Shown one piece after another: positions 25,452-32,661 of a stretch of 38,607 nucleotides of DNA. Origin of the DNA: Butyrivibrio sp. (GTDB taxonomy: Bacteria > Bacillota > Clostridia > Lachnospirales > Lachnospiraceae); NCBI GenBank assembly GCA_017620235.1, contig JAFZQT010000055.1, positions 1-38,607 on the forward strand, given 5' to 3'. The notes beneath the pieces are model-generated. The model made no database searches, was not told the origin of the DNA, and worked only from the letters and a program-made list of their open reading frames with translations. The stretch's first letter is position 1. Each line of letters begins with the position of its first letter. Both the position numbers and the translations under genes were made by a program.

Positions 25452-26393
25452 ATGAAAAATAATGGTAAGATTGCCATAGTGACAGGTGCCTTTGGATTTG
25501 CGGGAGCTAATCTGACAGAGCACCTGTTAGATTATGGGTACAAAGTTTATGCGATAGGAAGAAAGGGCTCTTCTCACAATGAAAGATTTTCTGAGAGTGA
25601 GTCTTTGAAAAAAGTGCTCATTGATATGGATGATTACGACAAAGTAGCCGGATATATCGATGAGGAGGATATAAGAAGTGCAGGGGCGATAGCTCTTTTC
25701 CATCTGTCATGGGGAGGACAAAGGGACGATTTTGATACTCAGAGGCGAAATATAGACGGTTCATTAAAGTTTCTCGACTCTGCTAAGGAAATTAAAGATA
25801 AGTGCCTAAAAAGCAAAAATATGGACGTTTCGGTCAGGGTGGTCGGAATAGGCTCTCAGGCTGAGTATGGCGTTAAGGACGGACTTATAACGGAAGACCT
25901 TTCTCTTGAGCCTTTTTCGGCTTACGGAAGTTGCAAGGCAGCGGCATATTATCTGATGGAGTCAAAAGCAAGGATCCTTGGAATCGACTTTATATGGGGA
26001 AGGATTTTCAGTCTTATCGGCAAATATGAGCCTTCGGGCAGGATGCTTCCCGATGTTGTGAGGAAACTTGCAGCAGGCGAAGCGGTCAATTTGAGTTCCT
26101 GCGAGCAGTACTGGGATTATCTTGACGCGGGTGATGCTGCGGATGCGATCATAGCTCTTTTTGAAAAAGGGCTGACCGGAGAGGTTTATAACATCGCAAA
26201 CGGTGACTATGACAGATTAATGAATTTTGTAGAGAGGGCTGCGAAGTATGTCGGAGCAAAAGATGATCTTATCAGCTACGGCAACAGGGCAAATCCCTTT
26301 GTTTCTCTTGCAGTATCAAGTGAAAAGATAAAAAAAGACACGGGCTGGGAGCCAAAAGTCAGCTTTGAAGAGTCAATACAATATTATCGATAG
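25452..26393 (+). CDS. SDR-family nucleotide-sugar 4-ketoreductase, CDP-abequose/paratose synthase-like
   Basis: A 313-residue extended SDR. TGAFGFAGANL is the Gly-rich NAD(P) loop, GIGSQAEYG the catalytic Ser region, and YGSCK the YxxxK motif. WDYLDAGDAADA is the common substrate-domain motif. It starts one base after the rfbH stop. By context it should reduce the C4 keto group of CDP-3,6-dideoxy-4-keto-glucose, giving CDP-abequose or CDP-paratose; stereochemistry cannot be told from sequence. An epimerase of another nucleotide sugar is the alternative. Last gene of this operon; a promoter for the next unit follows at 26421. Confidence 0.75.
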   Translation: MKNNGKIAIVTGAFGFAGANLTEHLLDYGYKVYAIGRKGSSHNERFSESESLKKVLIDMDDYDKVAGYIDEEDIRSAGAIALFHLSWGGQRDDFDTQRRNIDGSLKFLDSAKEIKDKCLKSKNMDVSVRVVGIGSQAEYGVKDGLITEDLSLEPFSAYGSCKAAAYYLMESKARILGIDFIWGRIFSLIGKYEPSGRMLPDVVRKLAAGEAVNLSSCEQYWDYLDAGDAADAIIALFEKGLTGEVYNIANGDYDRLMNFVERAAKYVGAKDDLISYGNRANPFVSLAVSSEKIKKDTGWEPKVSFEESIQYYR

Positions 26394-26420
26394 AGTATTT
26401 ATTTTGTAACGGCATCGCGC

Positions 26421-26449
26421 TTGACATTATATTTTCCAAAAGATACCAT
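26421..26449 (+). promoter_or_regulatory. Sigma-A type promoter of the glycosyltransferase/zinc-ribbon unit
   Basis: Consensus TTGACA (26421-26426), a 17-bp spacer and TACCAT (26444-26449). The start would be near 26456, about 54 nt before ATG 26510. Confidence 0.75.
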
Positions 26450-26509
26450 AAAAAGTGAGTATAAGGTAATCCGCGGTGTACGTAAAAAAGTAGCAGGGTG
26501 GGGAATAAA

Positions 26510-28126
26510 ATGTATGAGAAGCTGACGGAGCTTATAGCGACAGGAGACTATAAGGAAGCATTATACGAATTTCAGGAAGAATTTTTGCATATTGGTGAAA
26601 AAGAGCCGAAGGATGCAGCTAAGCTGTGTCTTTTGGAGGCTTCTTTATGGGAAGCGCTCGCTGACTCTACATCCGAATATGACGCAATAGCTCGAGGAAT
26701 TGCCTACGACGGAGGCAACTACGAGCTTTTTTATATGCTTGGATTGTACTATGCAGACATCAATGTCAACCAGGCTTATCTCGCTTTTGAAGCGGCTTTG
26801 GCATATTGTGATAATGAAAATGACACGGAAGTCATAAAAGAGGCGATGGATAAACTTAAGGAAGATCGCTCGCTTCGTGTCAGGAAGCTCAGCTTCATGA
26901 TCTTGTCATACAATGACCTCGATCTCTTGAAGAGATGTATTGACTCGATAGAACAACACGTGCCCAAAGGGGCTTACGAGATAGTGGTTGTCGACAATGC
27001 TTCTACGGAAGAGGGAGTCAGAGATTATCTCAAGAAAAAAGCAAAGAGTGTAGATTATAGATTTAAGCTTATCTTAAATGATGAGAATTCAGGTTTCCCT
27101 AAGGGATGCAATATAGGAACCGTATGTTGCGATAGGAATAATGATATTTTTTATCTGAACAATGATGCAATACTTACGCAGAATGCGGTATTTTTCATGA
27201 GAATGGCGCTTTATGACAACAGAAGCGTCGGAGCTGTCAGTGCTCTTTCAAACAGTGCGTCACTTCAGGAAGTGCGCCCTGAGGAGCTGTCTGAGTATGC
27301 GGGAGAGGAGCTCGAAGAACTTTGGCACAGAAAACTTGGAGTTGACAGAAGTGTCAAGGTGCTTGAAAGCTATGCGGCTAAACATTCTTTCCCGATGAAT
27401 AAGGCATATATCAAGAGATTCAGGCTGACAGGATTTGCGATGATGCTGTCAAGAGAGGCCATCAGGTGTGTTGCAAAGGATTATAAGATATTTGATGAGC
27501 GTTTTTCACCTGGATATTTCGAGGATGACGATCTTGGAATAAGGCTTGCCAGAGCGGGATTTGAGCAGTATGTTTGCAAGAATGCCTTTATTTACCACAA
27601 CGGCGGAACAGGTTTTGCGGAAAATTCCGAGGCTATGACAGAAAACAGAAACAAGTTTATAGACAAATGGGGATTTGATGTGTGGAGTTATTCACTTCCG
27701 TGGTTTGAGGCATCAAATGCCGTTATGGATCTTTATGCGAAGAGAAAAGAATGGCTTAGGATCCTTGATTTTACCTGTGGATTTGGCGCAAATGCATCGT
27801 ACATAAAGAGCAGCTGCCCCGATACATTCATTGCCGGAGCGTGTGCAAATTCTTTTGAGGCGGGCATTGCGGGACTTATTGCAGACGATGTTGCATTCGG
27901 AGATCTGAATACCATGAAACTTCCGTGGGCAGACAGATCTTTTGACATAGTTATAGCTGAGAGAAAACGCGTTAGTATCGGCCAGATCATGCGCTATCTC
28001 AAAGCTGACGGACTTTTCCTTAGTGAGAAGATCAATACGGAAAACGATGACATGATGGATATTATCAAATCCAACGCCGATGCGGGATTTGATTCGGAGA
28101 AATTGGACAGCCTGCTTAAAGAATAA
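26510..28126 (+). CDS. TPR-like / family 2 glycosyltransferase / methyltransferase-like fusion
   Basis: A 538-residue three-part protein. Residues 1-120 are helical and TPR-like. Residues 126-390 form a GT2 domain of the rhamnosyltransferase-like group (FMILSYNDLDLLKRCIDSIE, VVDNASTEEG, FYLNNDAIL in the DXD position, and GYFEDDDLGIRLARAGF). Residues 415-538 look like a Rossmann methyltransferase (ILDFTCGFGANASYIKS as the SAM loop, MKLPWADRSFDIVIA as motif II/III), though short. A GTG at 26498 is in frame, but GGGTGGGG (26496-26503) fits ATG 26510 better. Likely cytosolic work on a surface glycan or glycoprotein; acceptor unknown. Confidence 0.8.
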   Translation: MYEKLTELIATGDYKEALYEFQEEFLHIGEKEPKDAAKLCLLEASLWEALADSTSEYDAIARGIAYDGGNYELFYMLGLYYADINVNQAYLAFEAALAYCDNENDTEVIKEAMDKLKEDRSLRVRKLSFMILSYNDLDLLKRCIDSIEQHVPKGAYEIVVVDNASTEEGVRDYLKKKAKSVDYRFKLILNDENSGFPKGCNIGTVCCDRNNDIFYLNNDAILTQNAVFFMRMALYDNRSVGAVSALSNSASLQEVRPEELSEYAGEELEELWHRKLGVDRSVKVLESYAAKHSFPMNKAYIKRFRLTGFAMMLSREAIRCVAKDYKIFDERFSPGYFEDDDLGIRLARAGFEQYVCKNAFIYHNGGTGFAENSEAMTENRNKFIDKWGFDVWSYSLPWFEASNAVMDLYAKRKEWLRILDFTCGFGANASYIKSSCPDTFIAGACANSFEAGIAGLIADDVAFGDLNTMKLPWADRSFDIVIAERKRVSIGQIMRYLKADGLFLSEKINTENDDMMDIIKSNADAGFDSEKLDSLLKE

Positions 28127-28175
28127 GGAGCGATCCTTTGAAAATAAATCTATAAAACTTATGAGGTGAGTAAGC

Positions 28176-28916
28176 ATGAATTGCCCTAATTGTAAAAGAG
28201 TGTTGCCGGATAATATAAATCTTAGAATAAATTTCTGTCCGATGTGCGGAAAGAAGCTTTTTGAAGATGGAAAGGACTATCTGATCCAGATCGCATGTGT
28301 CGGACAAAGAACTGCCGACGGAAATGTTATGATGGTGTTCGTTGACGAGAAGCAGTTGTATGAGGTTAAAGCCGGAGAAACGATATGTTTTGCGGTTAAG
28401 GCGGGCTTCCATGCTCTTAAGTTCAGGCAAAAGATAAGAAGCAAGAACATTACTCTGCTGGTTAATTCGGGATATGCGATAAAAGCGACGTACAATACGG
28501 TTTCGGGGCTTATTGAGACCAGTGTTGTGAAATTTGATGATGACGACGAAGAAGCATCTGAAAGAAGGGTAAGAGAAGCGGATCTCACTGTGCCTGTTAT
28601 GGTGTCTGAGACCGGAGCCAGAGGCTTTGATTCCGTACTTGGAGTCGATGATCCTGAGTTCGAGGTAAAGGCGACAGAGGGACTTAAGGAAGGTGTGCTC
28701 AGCATATATTCCGAGCGTTTTGAATTTATGGGAAAATCCGATATGGCAAAAGAGGTTGTTGATTATAAAAATGTCATCTCGGTAAAAAAGAAAATGGGTA
28801 CGATAGATATTTTGTGTGACGGGAATGTTCACAAAATTTACAGTATTCCGAAAGATATATACAACGAGGTTATGTCTTTCTTAAGTAATAGAATCGAAGA
28901 TGTGCGTGGAATGTAG
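28176..28916 (+). CDS. Zinc-ribbon protein with C-terminal PH-like domain
   Basis: A 246-residue protein of unknown function. It starts with a zinc ribbon (CPNC at 3-6, CPMC at 22-25). A beta-rich middle (about 35-125) is followed by an acidic stretch (DDDDEEASE). The C-terminal 75 residues (GVLSIYSERFEFMGK onward) have the strand pattern of a bacterial PH or GRAM-like domain with a final helix (YNEVMSFLSNRIEDV). No signal peptide or membrane segment is seen, so it is probably cytosolic. It lies 49 nt after the glycosyltransferase fusion with GAGGTGA upstream, and is followed by a terminator. Confidence 0.65.
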   Translation: MNCPNCKRVLPDNINLRINFCPMCGKKLFEDGKDYLIQIACVGQRTADGNVMMVFVDEKQLYEVKAGETICFAVKAGFHALKFRQKIRSKNITLLVNSGYAIKATYNTVSGLIETSVVKFDDDDEEASERRVREADLTVPVMVSETGARGFDSVLGVDDPEFEVKATEGLKEGVLSIYSERFEFMGKSDMAKEVVDYKNVISVKKKMGTIDILCDGNVHKIYSIPKDIYNEVMSFLSNRIEDVRGM

Positions 28917-28961
28917 GGTTCCGGCATTTTGCTATAACATAAAAACATTAATTAATTTACG

Positions 28962-28992
28962 ACATATAGCACTTGCGTGCTATATGTTTTTT
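28962..28992 (+). terminator. Terminator after the zinc-ribbon gene
   Basis: A perfect 11-bp stem, ACATATAGCAC (28962-28972) with 28977-28987, loop TTGC, then TTTTT. Confidence 0.85.
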
Positions 28993-29100
28993 CGTATATA
29001 ATAAATAGAAATCCTAGGCAATATCTAATGATTGTTGGAGGGGGTGAACGAGAAAAAGTCTCATATTGTAACAATAAAATGTGTTGAATGTGTGAACACT

Positions 29101-29128
29101 TTGGTAAAAAAATGTTTCCTCCTACAAT
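29101..29128 (+). promoter_or_regulatory. Possible promoter of the helix-turn-helix gene
   Basis: TTGGTA (29101-29106), a 16-bp spacer and TACAAT (29123-29128). Transcription would begin near 29135, giving a leader of about 148 nt that contains the hairpin below. Confidence 0.5.
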
Positions 29129-29152
29129 TTCGTTAAATTGCCGAAAAAGTGT

Positions 29153-29211
29153 CGTTATTCTTAAGAAAATTTTAGCAGGTAATTTTCTTAAAAAGGAATG
29201 ACGAAATAACG
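29153..29211 (+). promoter_or_regulatory. Structured leader or operator before the helix-turn-helix gene
   Basis: TTAAGAAAATT (29161-29171) and AATTTTCTTAA (29181-29191) form a perfect 11-bp dyad. An outer CGTTATT/AATAACG pair (29153-29159, 29105+100 to 29211) encloses it. It may be an RNA leader or the binding site of the encoded regulator. The gene-free stretch 28917-29282 otherwise holds only the terminator and promoter listed. Confidence 0.5.
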
Positions 29212-29282
29212 TCTATGTGGTAGACTAGGGGATGCAAAAGAAAAGAGACGCAAAAGAGAAAAGATTTAGGAGGTTATGCAAC

Positions 29283-29618
29283 ATGACAAAAGCTGAGATT
29301 TTGAAGAAAGAAATTCTTCTGCAGTATAAGAGCGTAAGGCAGTTTGCTATAGATATGTCTATACCATACAGCACATTGGTTACAGCACTCGATAGAGGAA
29401 TTGAGGGAATGGCGTACGGAACAGTTATCAAAATGTGTGATCGTTTGAACCTCAACCCTGTTGATTTCTCTACTCTTGAGCAGGGTGCAGATCTTGGAAA
29501 GAAGATTGTTGAGAACCGCGTAATGCAGCAGTATGTTAAGCTTAATAAAGCCGGACGTAAGAAAATCCTTGATATGATGGGTGATTTTTCACAGTTAGAC
29601 AAATATCAGGCTGACTGA
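29283..29618 (+). CDS. Small helix-turn-helix (XRE-like) DNA-binding protein
   Basis: A 111-residue protein. Residues about 15-60 fit an XRE-type helix-turn-helix: SVRQFAIDMSIPYSTLVTAL gives the two helices, followed by GTVIKMCDRLNLN. The C-terminal half (VKLNKAGRKKILDMMGDFSQ) is helical and may dimerise. I place the start at ATG 29283 because AGGAGG (29268-29273) lies 9 nt upstream; the frame is open back to 29232 without a site. It stands alone between two terminators, with a long structured leader, which suggests autoregulation. Confidence 0.75.
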   Translation: MTKAEILKKEILLQYKSVRQFAIDMSIPYSTLVTALDRGIEGMAYGTVIKMCDRLNLNPVDFSTLEQGADLGKKIVENRVMQQYVKLNKAGRKKILDMMGDFSQLDKYQAD

Positions 29619-29642
29619 TGCGAACTTAAACTAAAAATTAAT

Positions 29643-29680
29643 AAGAGGTACAGAGAATATATTTTCTCTGTACCTCTTTT
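29643..29680 (+). terminator. Terminator after the helix-turn-helix gene
   Basis: A perfect 15-bp stem, AAGAGGTACAGAGAA (29643-29657) with 29664-29678, loop TATATT, running into TTTT. Confidence 0.9.
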
Positions 29681-29757
29681 GTTTGTATAGCACTTGTGGC
29701 GAGTTGTGCCAAAAGTGAAGAGAAGGTATAATAGGGAAATACTAGAGAAAGGAAGGC

Positions 29758-29793
29758 ATGAGTTTAGCACATATCATGCGATCTGGGAAATGA
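29758..29793 (+). CDS. Possible 11-codon leader peptide overlapping the glf start
   Basis: ATG 29758 follows an AAAGGAAGG site and reads MSLAHIMRSGK before a TGA at 29791-29793. That stop overlaps the glf ATG (ATGA), while glf has no good ribosome binding site of its own. This suggests that translation of the short frame delivers ribosomes to glf. It is a prediction from spacing only. Confidence 0.35.
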   Translation: MSLAHIMRSGK

Positions 29794-30989
29794 AATACGA
29801 TTATTTGGTAGTTGGGGCAGGACTTTTTGGCGCTGTTTTCGCACATGAGATGGCGGCTAAAGGAAAAGATGTGCTCGTGATAGACAGAAGAGAGCACATT
29901 GGCGGAAACATCTACACAGAAAATAAACTTGGAATAAATGTGCACAAATACGGAGCGCACATTTTCCACACATCGGATAAAGAAGTCTGGGAATATGTCA
30001 ATAGATTCGCAGAGTTTAATAACTATATCAACAGCCCTGTGGCGGTTTACGGAGATGAGCTCTACAACCTTCCGTTTAACATGAATACTTTTAGCAAAAT
30101 GTGGGGAATCAAGACGCCCGCTGAAGCTAAAGAGATAATTGATAAGCAGGCACAGGAAGAGATTACAAGAATAAACAAGGAAAAGGGAACAGATACTTTT
30201 TCTGCCGATAATCTCGAAGAGCAGGCGCTCAGCCTTGCAGGAAGAGATATTTACGAGAAGCTCGTTAAGGGATATACCGAGAAACAGTGGGGAAGAGATT
30301 GTAAGGAACTCCCTGCGTTTATCATAAGACGTCTTCCGATGAGATTTATTTATGACAATAATTATTTCAATGACAGATATCAGGGTATTCCGATTGGCGG
30401 ATATACAGAGCTTGTATCCAAGCTCCTTCTTTTGAGTGCTGATTCTGAGGAGCTTAGCGGAACTATAACAGTCAAGACATCTGTTGATTACTATGATTTT
30501 GTAAATATGAGCGGCAATGTTCCGGCAGAACCGTACACTTCTGTGGCAGGTGACAGTTTTGACAAGATCCTCTTTACCGGAATGATTGATGAATTCTTTG
30601 GATATAAGCTCGGAACTCTTGAGTACAGATCGCTTAGATTTGAGACTGAGGAACTTCCCGATGTTGATAACTATCAGGGAAATGCTGTTGTAAACTACAC
30701 AGAGCGTGAGATTCCTTTCACCAGGATCATTGAGCACAAGCATTTTGAGTATGGTACGGGAAAAGGAACTGTCATCACAAGAGAGTATCCTGCAGAGTGG
30801 AAGCACGGCGACGAGCCCTACTATCCGATGAATGATGACAAGAACAATGAGCTTTTTAATAAATATACTGAACTTTCAAAAGAGTTCCCGAATATCCTCT
30901 TTGGAGGAAGACTTGGTCAGTACAAGTATTACAATATGGATCAGGTTATCAGGGAAGCACTGAATCTGAGCGCAGAGGTAACAAAATAA
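29790..30989 (+). CDS. glf: UDP-galactopyranose mutase
   Basis: A 399-residue flavoenzyme of normal length. It isomerises UDP-galactopyranose to UDP-galactofuranose in the cytosol, supplying galactofuranose for surface polysaccharides. The FAD-binding loop is GAGLFGAVFAHEMA with DRREHIGGN. YGAHIFHTS, PMRFIYDNNYFNDRYQGIP, IGGYTEL and GRLGQYKYYNMDQ are characteristic. The start is set at ATG 29790 because MKYDYLVVGAG matches the usual N-terminus; the frame is open further upstream but has no ATG and no site there. It is probably translated by coupling to the short frame at 29758. Confidence 0.95.
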   Translation: MKYDYLVVGAGLFGAVFAHEMAAKGKDVLVIDRREHIGGNIYTENKLGINVHKYGAHIFHTSDKEVWEYVNRFAEFNNYINSPVAVYGDELYNLPFNMNTFSKMWGIKTPAEAKEIIDKQAQEEITRINKEKGTDTFSADNLEEQALSLAGRDIYEKLVKGYTEKQWGRDCKELPAFIIRRLPMRFIYDNNYFNDRYQGIPIGGYTELVSKLLLLSADSEELSGTITVKTSVDYYDFVNMSGNVPAEPYTSVAGDSFDKILFTGMIDEFFGYKLGTLEYRSLRFETEELPDVDNYQGNAVVNYTEREIPFTRIIEHKHFEYGTGKGTVITREYPAEWKHGDEPYYPMNDDKNNELFNKYTELSKEFPNILFGGRLGQYKYYNMDQVIREALNLSAEVTK

Positions 30990-31019
30990 ATCTGCTTATC
31001 GGTTAATTGTAAAAGATTG

Positions 31020-31056
31020 TAAAAAGAAGCAGCCCACCAAATGGCGAGCTGCTTCT
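31020..31056 (-). terminator. Terminator of the minus-strand FliD-like gene
   Basis: AGAAGCAGC (31025-31033) pairs with GCTGCTTCT (31048-31056). The AAAAA at 31021-31025 becomes a T-run on the minus strand, so it best serves the FliD-like gene, and less well the converging glf. A small GGTGC-AGC-GCACC hairpin (31078-31090) lies between it and the gene. Confidence 0.7.
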
Positions 31057-31103
31057 CTATGCGATGAAATAAACGACGGTGCAGCGCACCGCGCCTATGT
31101 CTC

Positions 31104-32414
31104 TTAGCAGTAATTGTTGAACATCATGCCCGAATACTCACTTGTGATATACGGTGATGCAACGTTTTCTTTGCTGTCGGGATTCTTGTAATTTACAACA
31201 GGTCTGTCAACGTACTTCATGGGATTTACCGAAATCTCTTTTGCCAGGGAAAGAAGTGAGTTTGCAAACTGCTTTAAGGGTTCAAGTGAGTTTGCGTCAT
31301 TGTTTCCGGCAATGGCTTCCTTGAGTACGTCGGTGTCTACTGATATTACTCCGTCGCCTTCAAGCTTTATTCCGAGCGCTTCAGTGTCTTTTATATGCTG
31401 CCTTGCAATCGAAATTGCTTCCGATTTGAGCTTGTCTCCCTTATACTTGGAGTCATGAGCTTCTGCAGCATCTTTTACAAAGCTGTTGTAGTTATCTATA
31501 AGTGCGGTTATATGATTTACAAGTGCCTCGTTATCTTTCTTGACGCCGACATGTATCGATTCGCCGGGCTCTGTAACACCGTTTAAGTGGATGTCGAACT
31601 TGGAGCCGACTGTGAAGTGGTTTGAAATAGCTGTCTTATCGTCGCCGTTTAATGCAAAGTGTGCATTGGAAGCGGGAGCTGATACCATGTCGAGTCCGAG
31701 AGCAGCAACGGCACCGCCTTTAAGTTCTCCTTCGGTCTCATAGATCTCAAACTGACTGAGTTCTCCGGGATGGAGACCTGTGTGCTTTGATGAGATCTGA
31801 AGAGCAGAGCGGTTATTGGTGCCTTCGATTATATCTGCTGAAAGACCAATGTCAGCTTTATTTATAAGTTTTTCAAGCTTCTGAAGAACATCTATGTTCT
31901 TGTCAGCGGCGTAGATACTGAACTGGAATTCAAATTCCTGCTCGCCGACTTTTACATCGAATGAATAATTGTCGGGAGGAAGCACGCTTGATGAATCTGT
32001 TGAAAGCATGAGTCCTGTATTTACCTGCTGTGAAGCGAGCTGCGATACTTCAATATCAAATCCGGCTGTTCCGACGTCTTCGTTTGGAGTCTTTCCGATA
32101 TAGGAAACGACAACCTTCTCCGGATCTGTCGAGAATGCGGAAGTGTGATTCAAGGAAGACTTGTCCTCCTGATCACTCAGGTTAAAGATATTGCCCTGAA
32201 GCTGTCTTGCACGCTCTTTTATATCGATTGCGTCAATACGCACATCGTCATCATTTGAAAGTAAATAAAGAGGGGAGTTTTTGTTTATTTTTGCAATTGA
32301 CTTATACACATCCCTAAGCTCATCCTTACGATGCGCGTCGGCCTGTGTAACATCTTTTGACACGTAGTCCTGTATGAAATGGTTGTAAACACCATTTAGA
32401 GATATTCCTGCCAT
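31104..32414 (-). CDS. FliD-like flagellar hook-associated/cap protein
   Basis: A 436-residue protein resembling FliD (flagellar filament cap, hook-associated protein 2), but weakly. It begins MAGISLNGVYNHFIQDY, has no signal peptide (flagellar export would apply), and has a central beta-rich part with DNYSFDVKVGEQEFEFQF and ALGLDMVSAP. The C-terminal part has NHITALIDNYNSFVKDAAEA, like the FliD C-terminal helical domain, and ends YSGMMFNNYC with a terminal Cys. It stands alone, outside any flagellar cluster. It could be a second FliD or a related adhesin carried on flagella. The AAGGAGGGG site precedes the start. Confidence 0.6.
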   Translation of the reverse strand: MAGISLNGVYNHFIQDYVSKDVTQADAHRKDELRDVYKSIAKINKNSPLYLLSNDDDVRIDAIDIKERARQLQGNIFNLSDQEDKSSLNHTSAFSTDPEKVVVSYIGKTPNEDVGTAGFDIEVSQLASQQVNTGLMLSTDSSSVLPPDNYSFDVKVGEQEFEFQFSIYAADKNIDVLQKLEKLINKADIGLSADIIEGTNNRSALQISSKHTGLHPGELSQFEIYETEGELKGGAVAALGLDMVSAPASNAHFALNGDDKTAISNHFTVGSKFDIHLNGVTEPGESIHVGVKKDNEALVNHITALIDNYNSFVKDAAEAHDSKYKGDKLKSEAISIARQHIKDTEALGIKLEGDGVISVDTDVLKEAIAGNNDANSLEPLKQFANSLLSLAKEISVNPMKYVDRPVVNYKNPDSKENVASPYITSEYSGMMFNNYC

Positions 32415-32443
32415 TCGATGCCCCTCCTTTCTTCCTTGATATA

Positions 32444-32505
32444 CGTGCGGTATAATGATTCTGTCATTCCATTGACATCAGACGCACGAGGGCATACTTA
32501 GCCAC
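32444..32505 (-). promoter_or_regulatory. Structured leader of the FliD-like gene
   Basis: On the minus strand, CGTGCG (32483-32488) pairs with CGCACG (32444-32449). This encloses a TGTCA-6 nt-TGACA hairpin (32462-32466 with 32473-32477), and a GGC-7 nt-GCC hairpin lies just outside (about 32491-32503). It does not match a riboswitch class I can name. The rest of the 247-bp divergent gap is AT-rich; a TATAAT at 32602 may be the -10 box of the plus-strand gene. Confidence 0.4.
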
Positions 32506-32661
32506 CTTTAGTTACTTACATTTTATATATTATTGTTCAAATGTCAATCATTTTTTGATGAAAAAATAGTGAAAAGCGGTGATTTAATGAAATATTAATA
32601 CTATAATAATTTTGTTTTTCTTTTTTATCTAAAAATACTAACTTGGAATAGGAAACATAGC

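Noticed and set aside
29044-29136. Short frame starting at GTG 29044 after GGAGGGGG, about 30 codons
   Set aside because: The G-run is too close to the GTG, the frame crosses the likely promoter, and the product (two CxxC-like cysteines) matches nothing I know.
29198-29209. Three-codon frame ATG ACG AAA TAA after AAGGA in the helix-turn-helix leader
   Set aside because: Too short to support; more likely chance inside a palindromic region.
32444-32505. c-di-GMP (GEMM) riboswitch
   Set aside because: The stems are there, but the conserved GEMM sequence elements are not.
32415-32540. Sigma-28 flagellar promoter before the FliD-like gene
   Set aside because: A CTAAAG is present on the minus strand, but the expected GCCGATAA-like box is missing at the right spacing.
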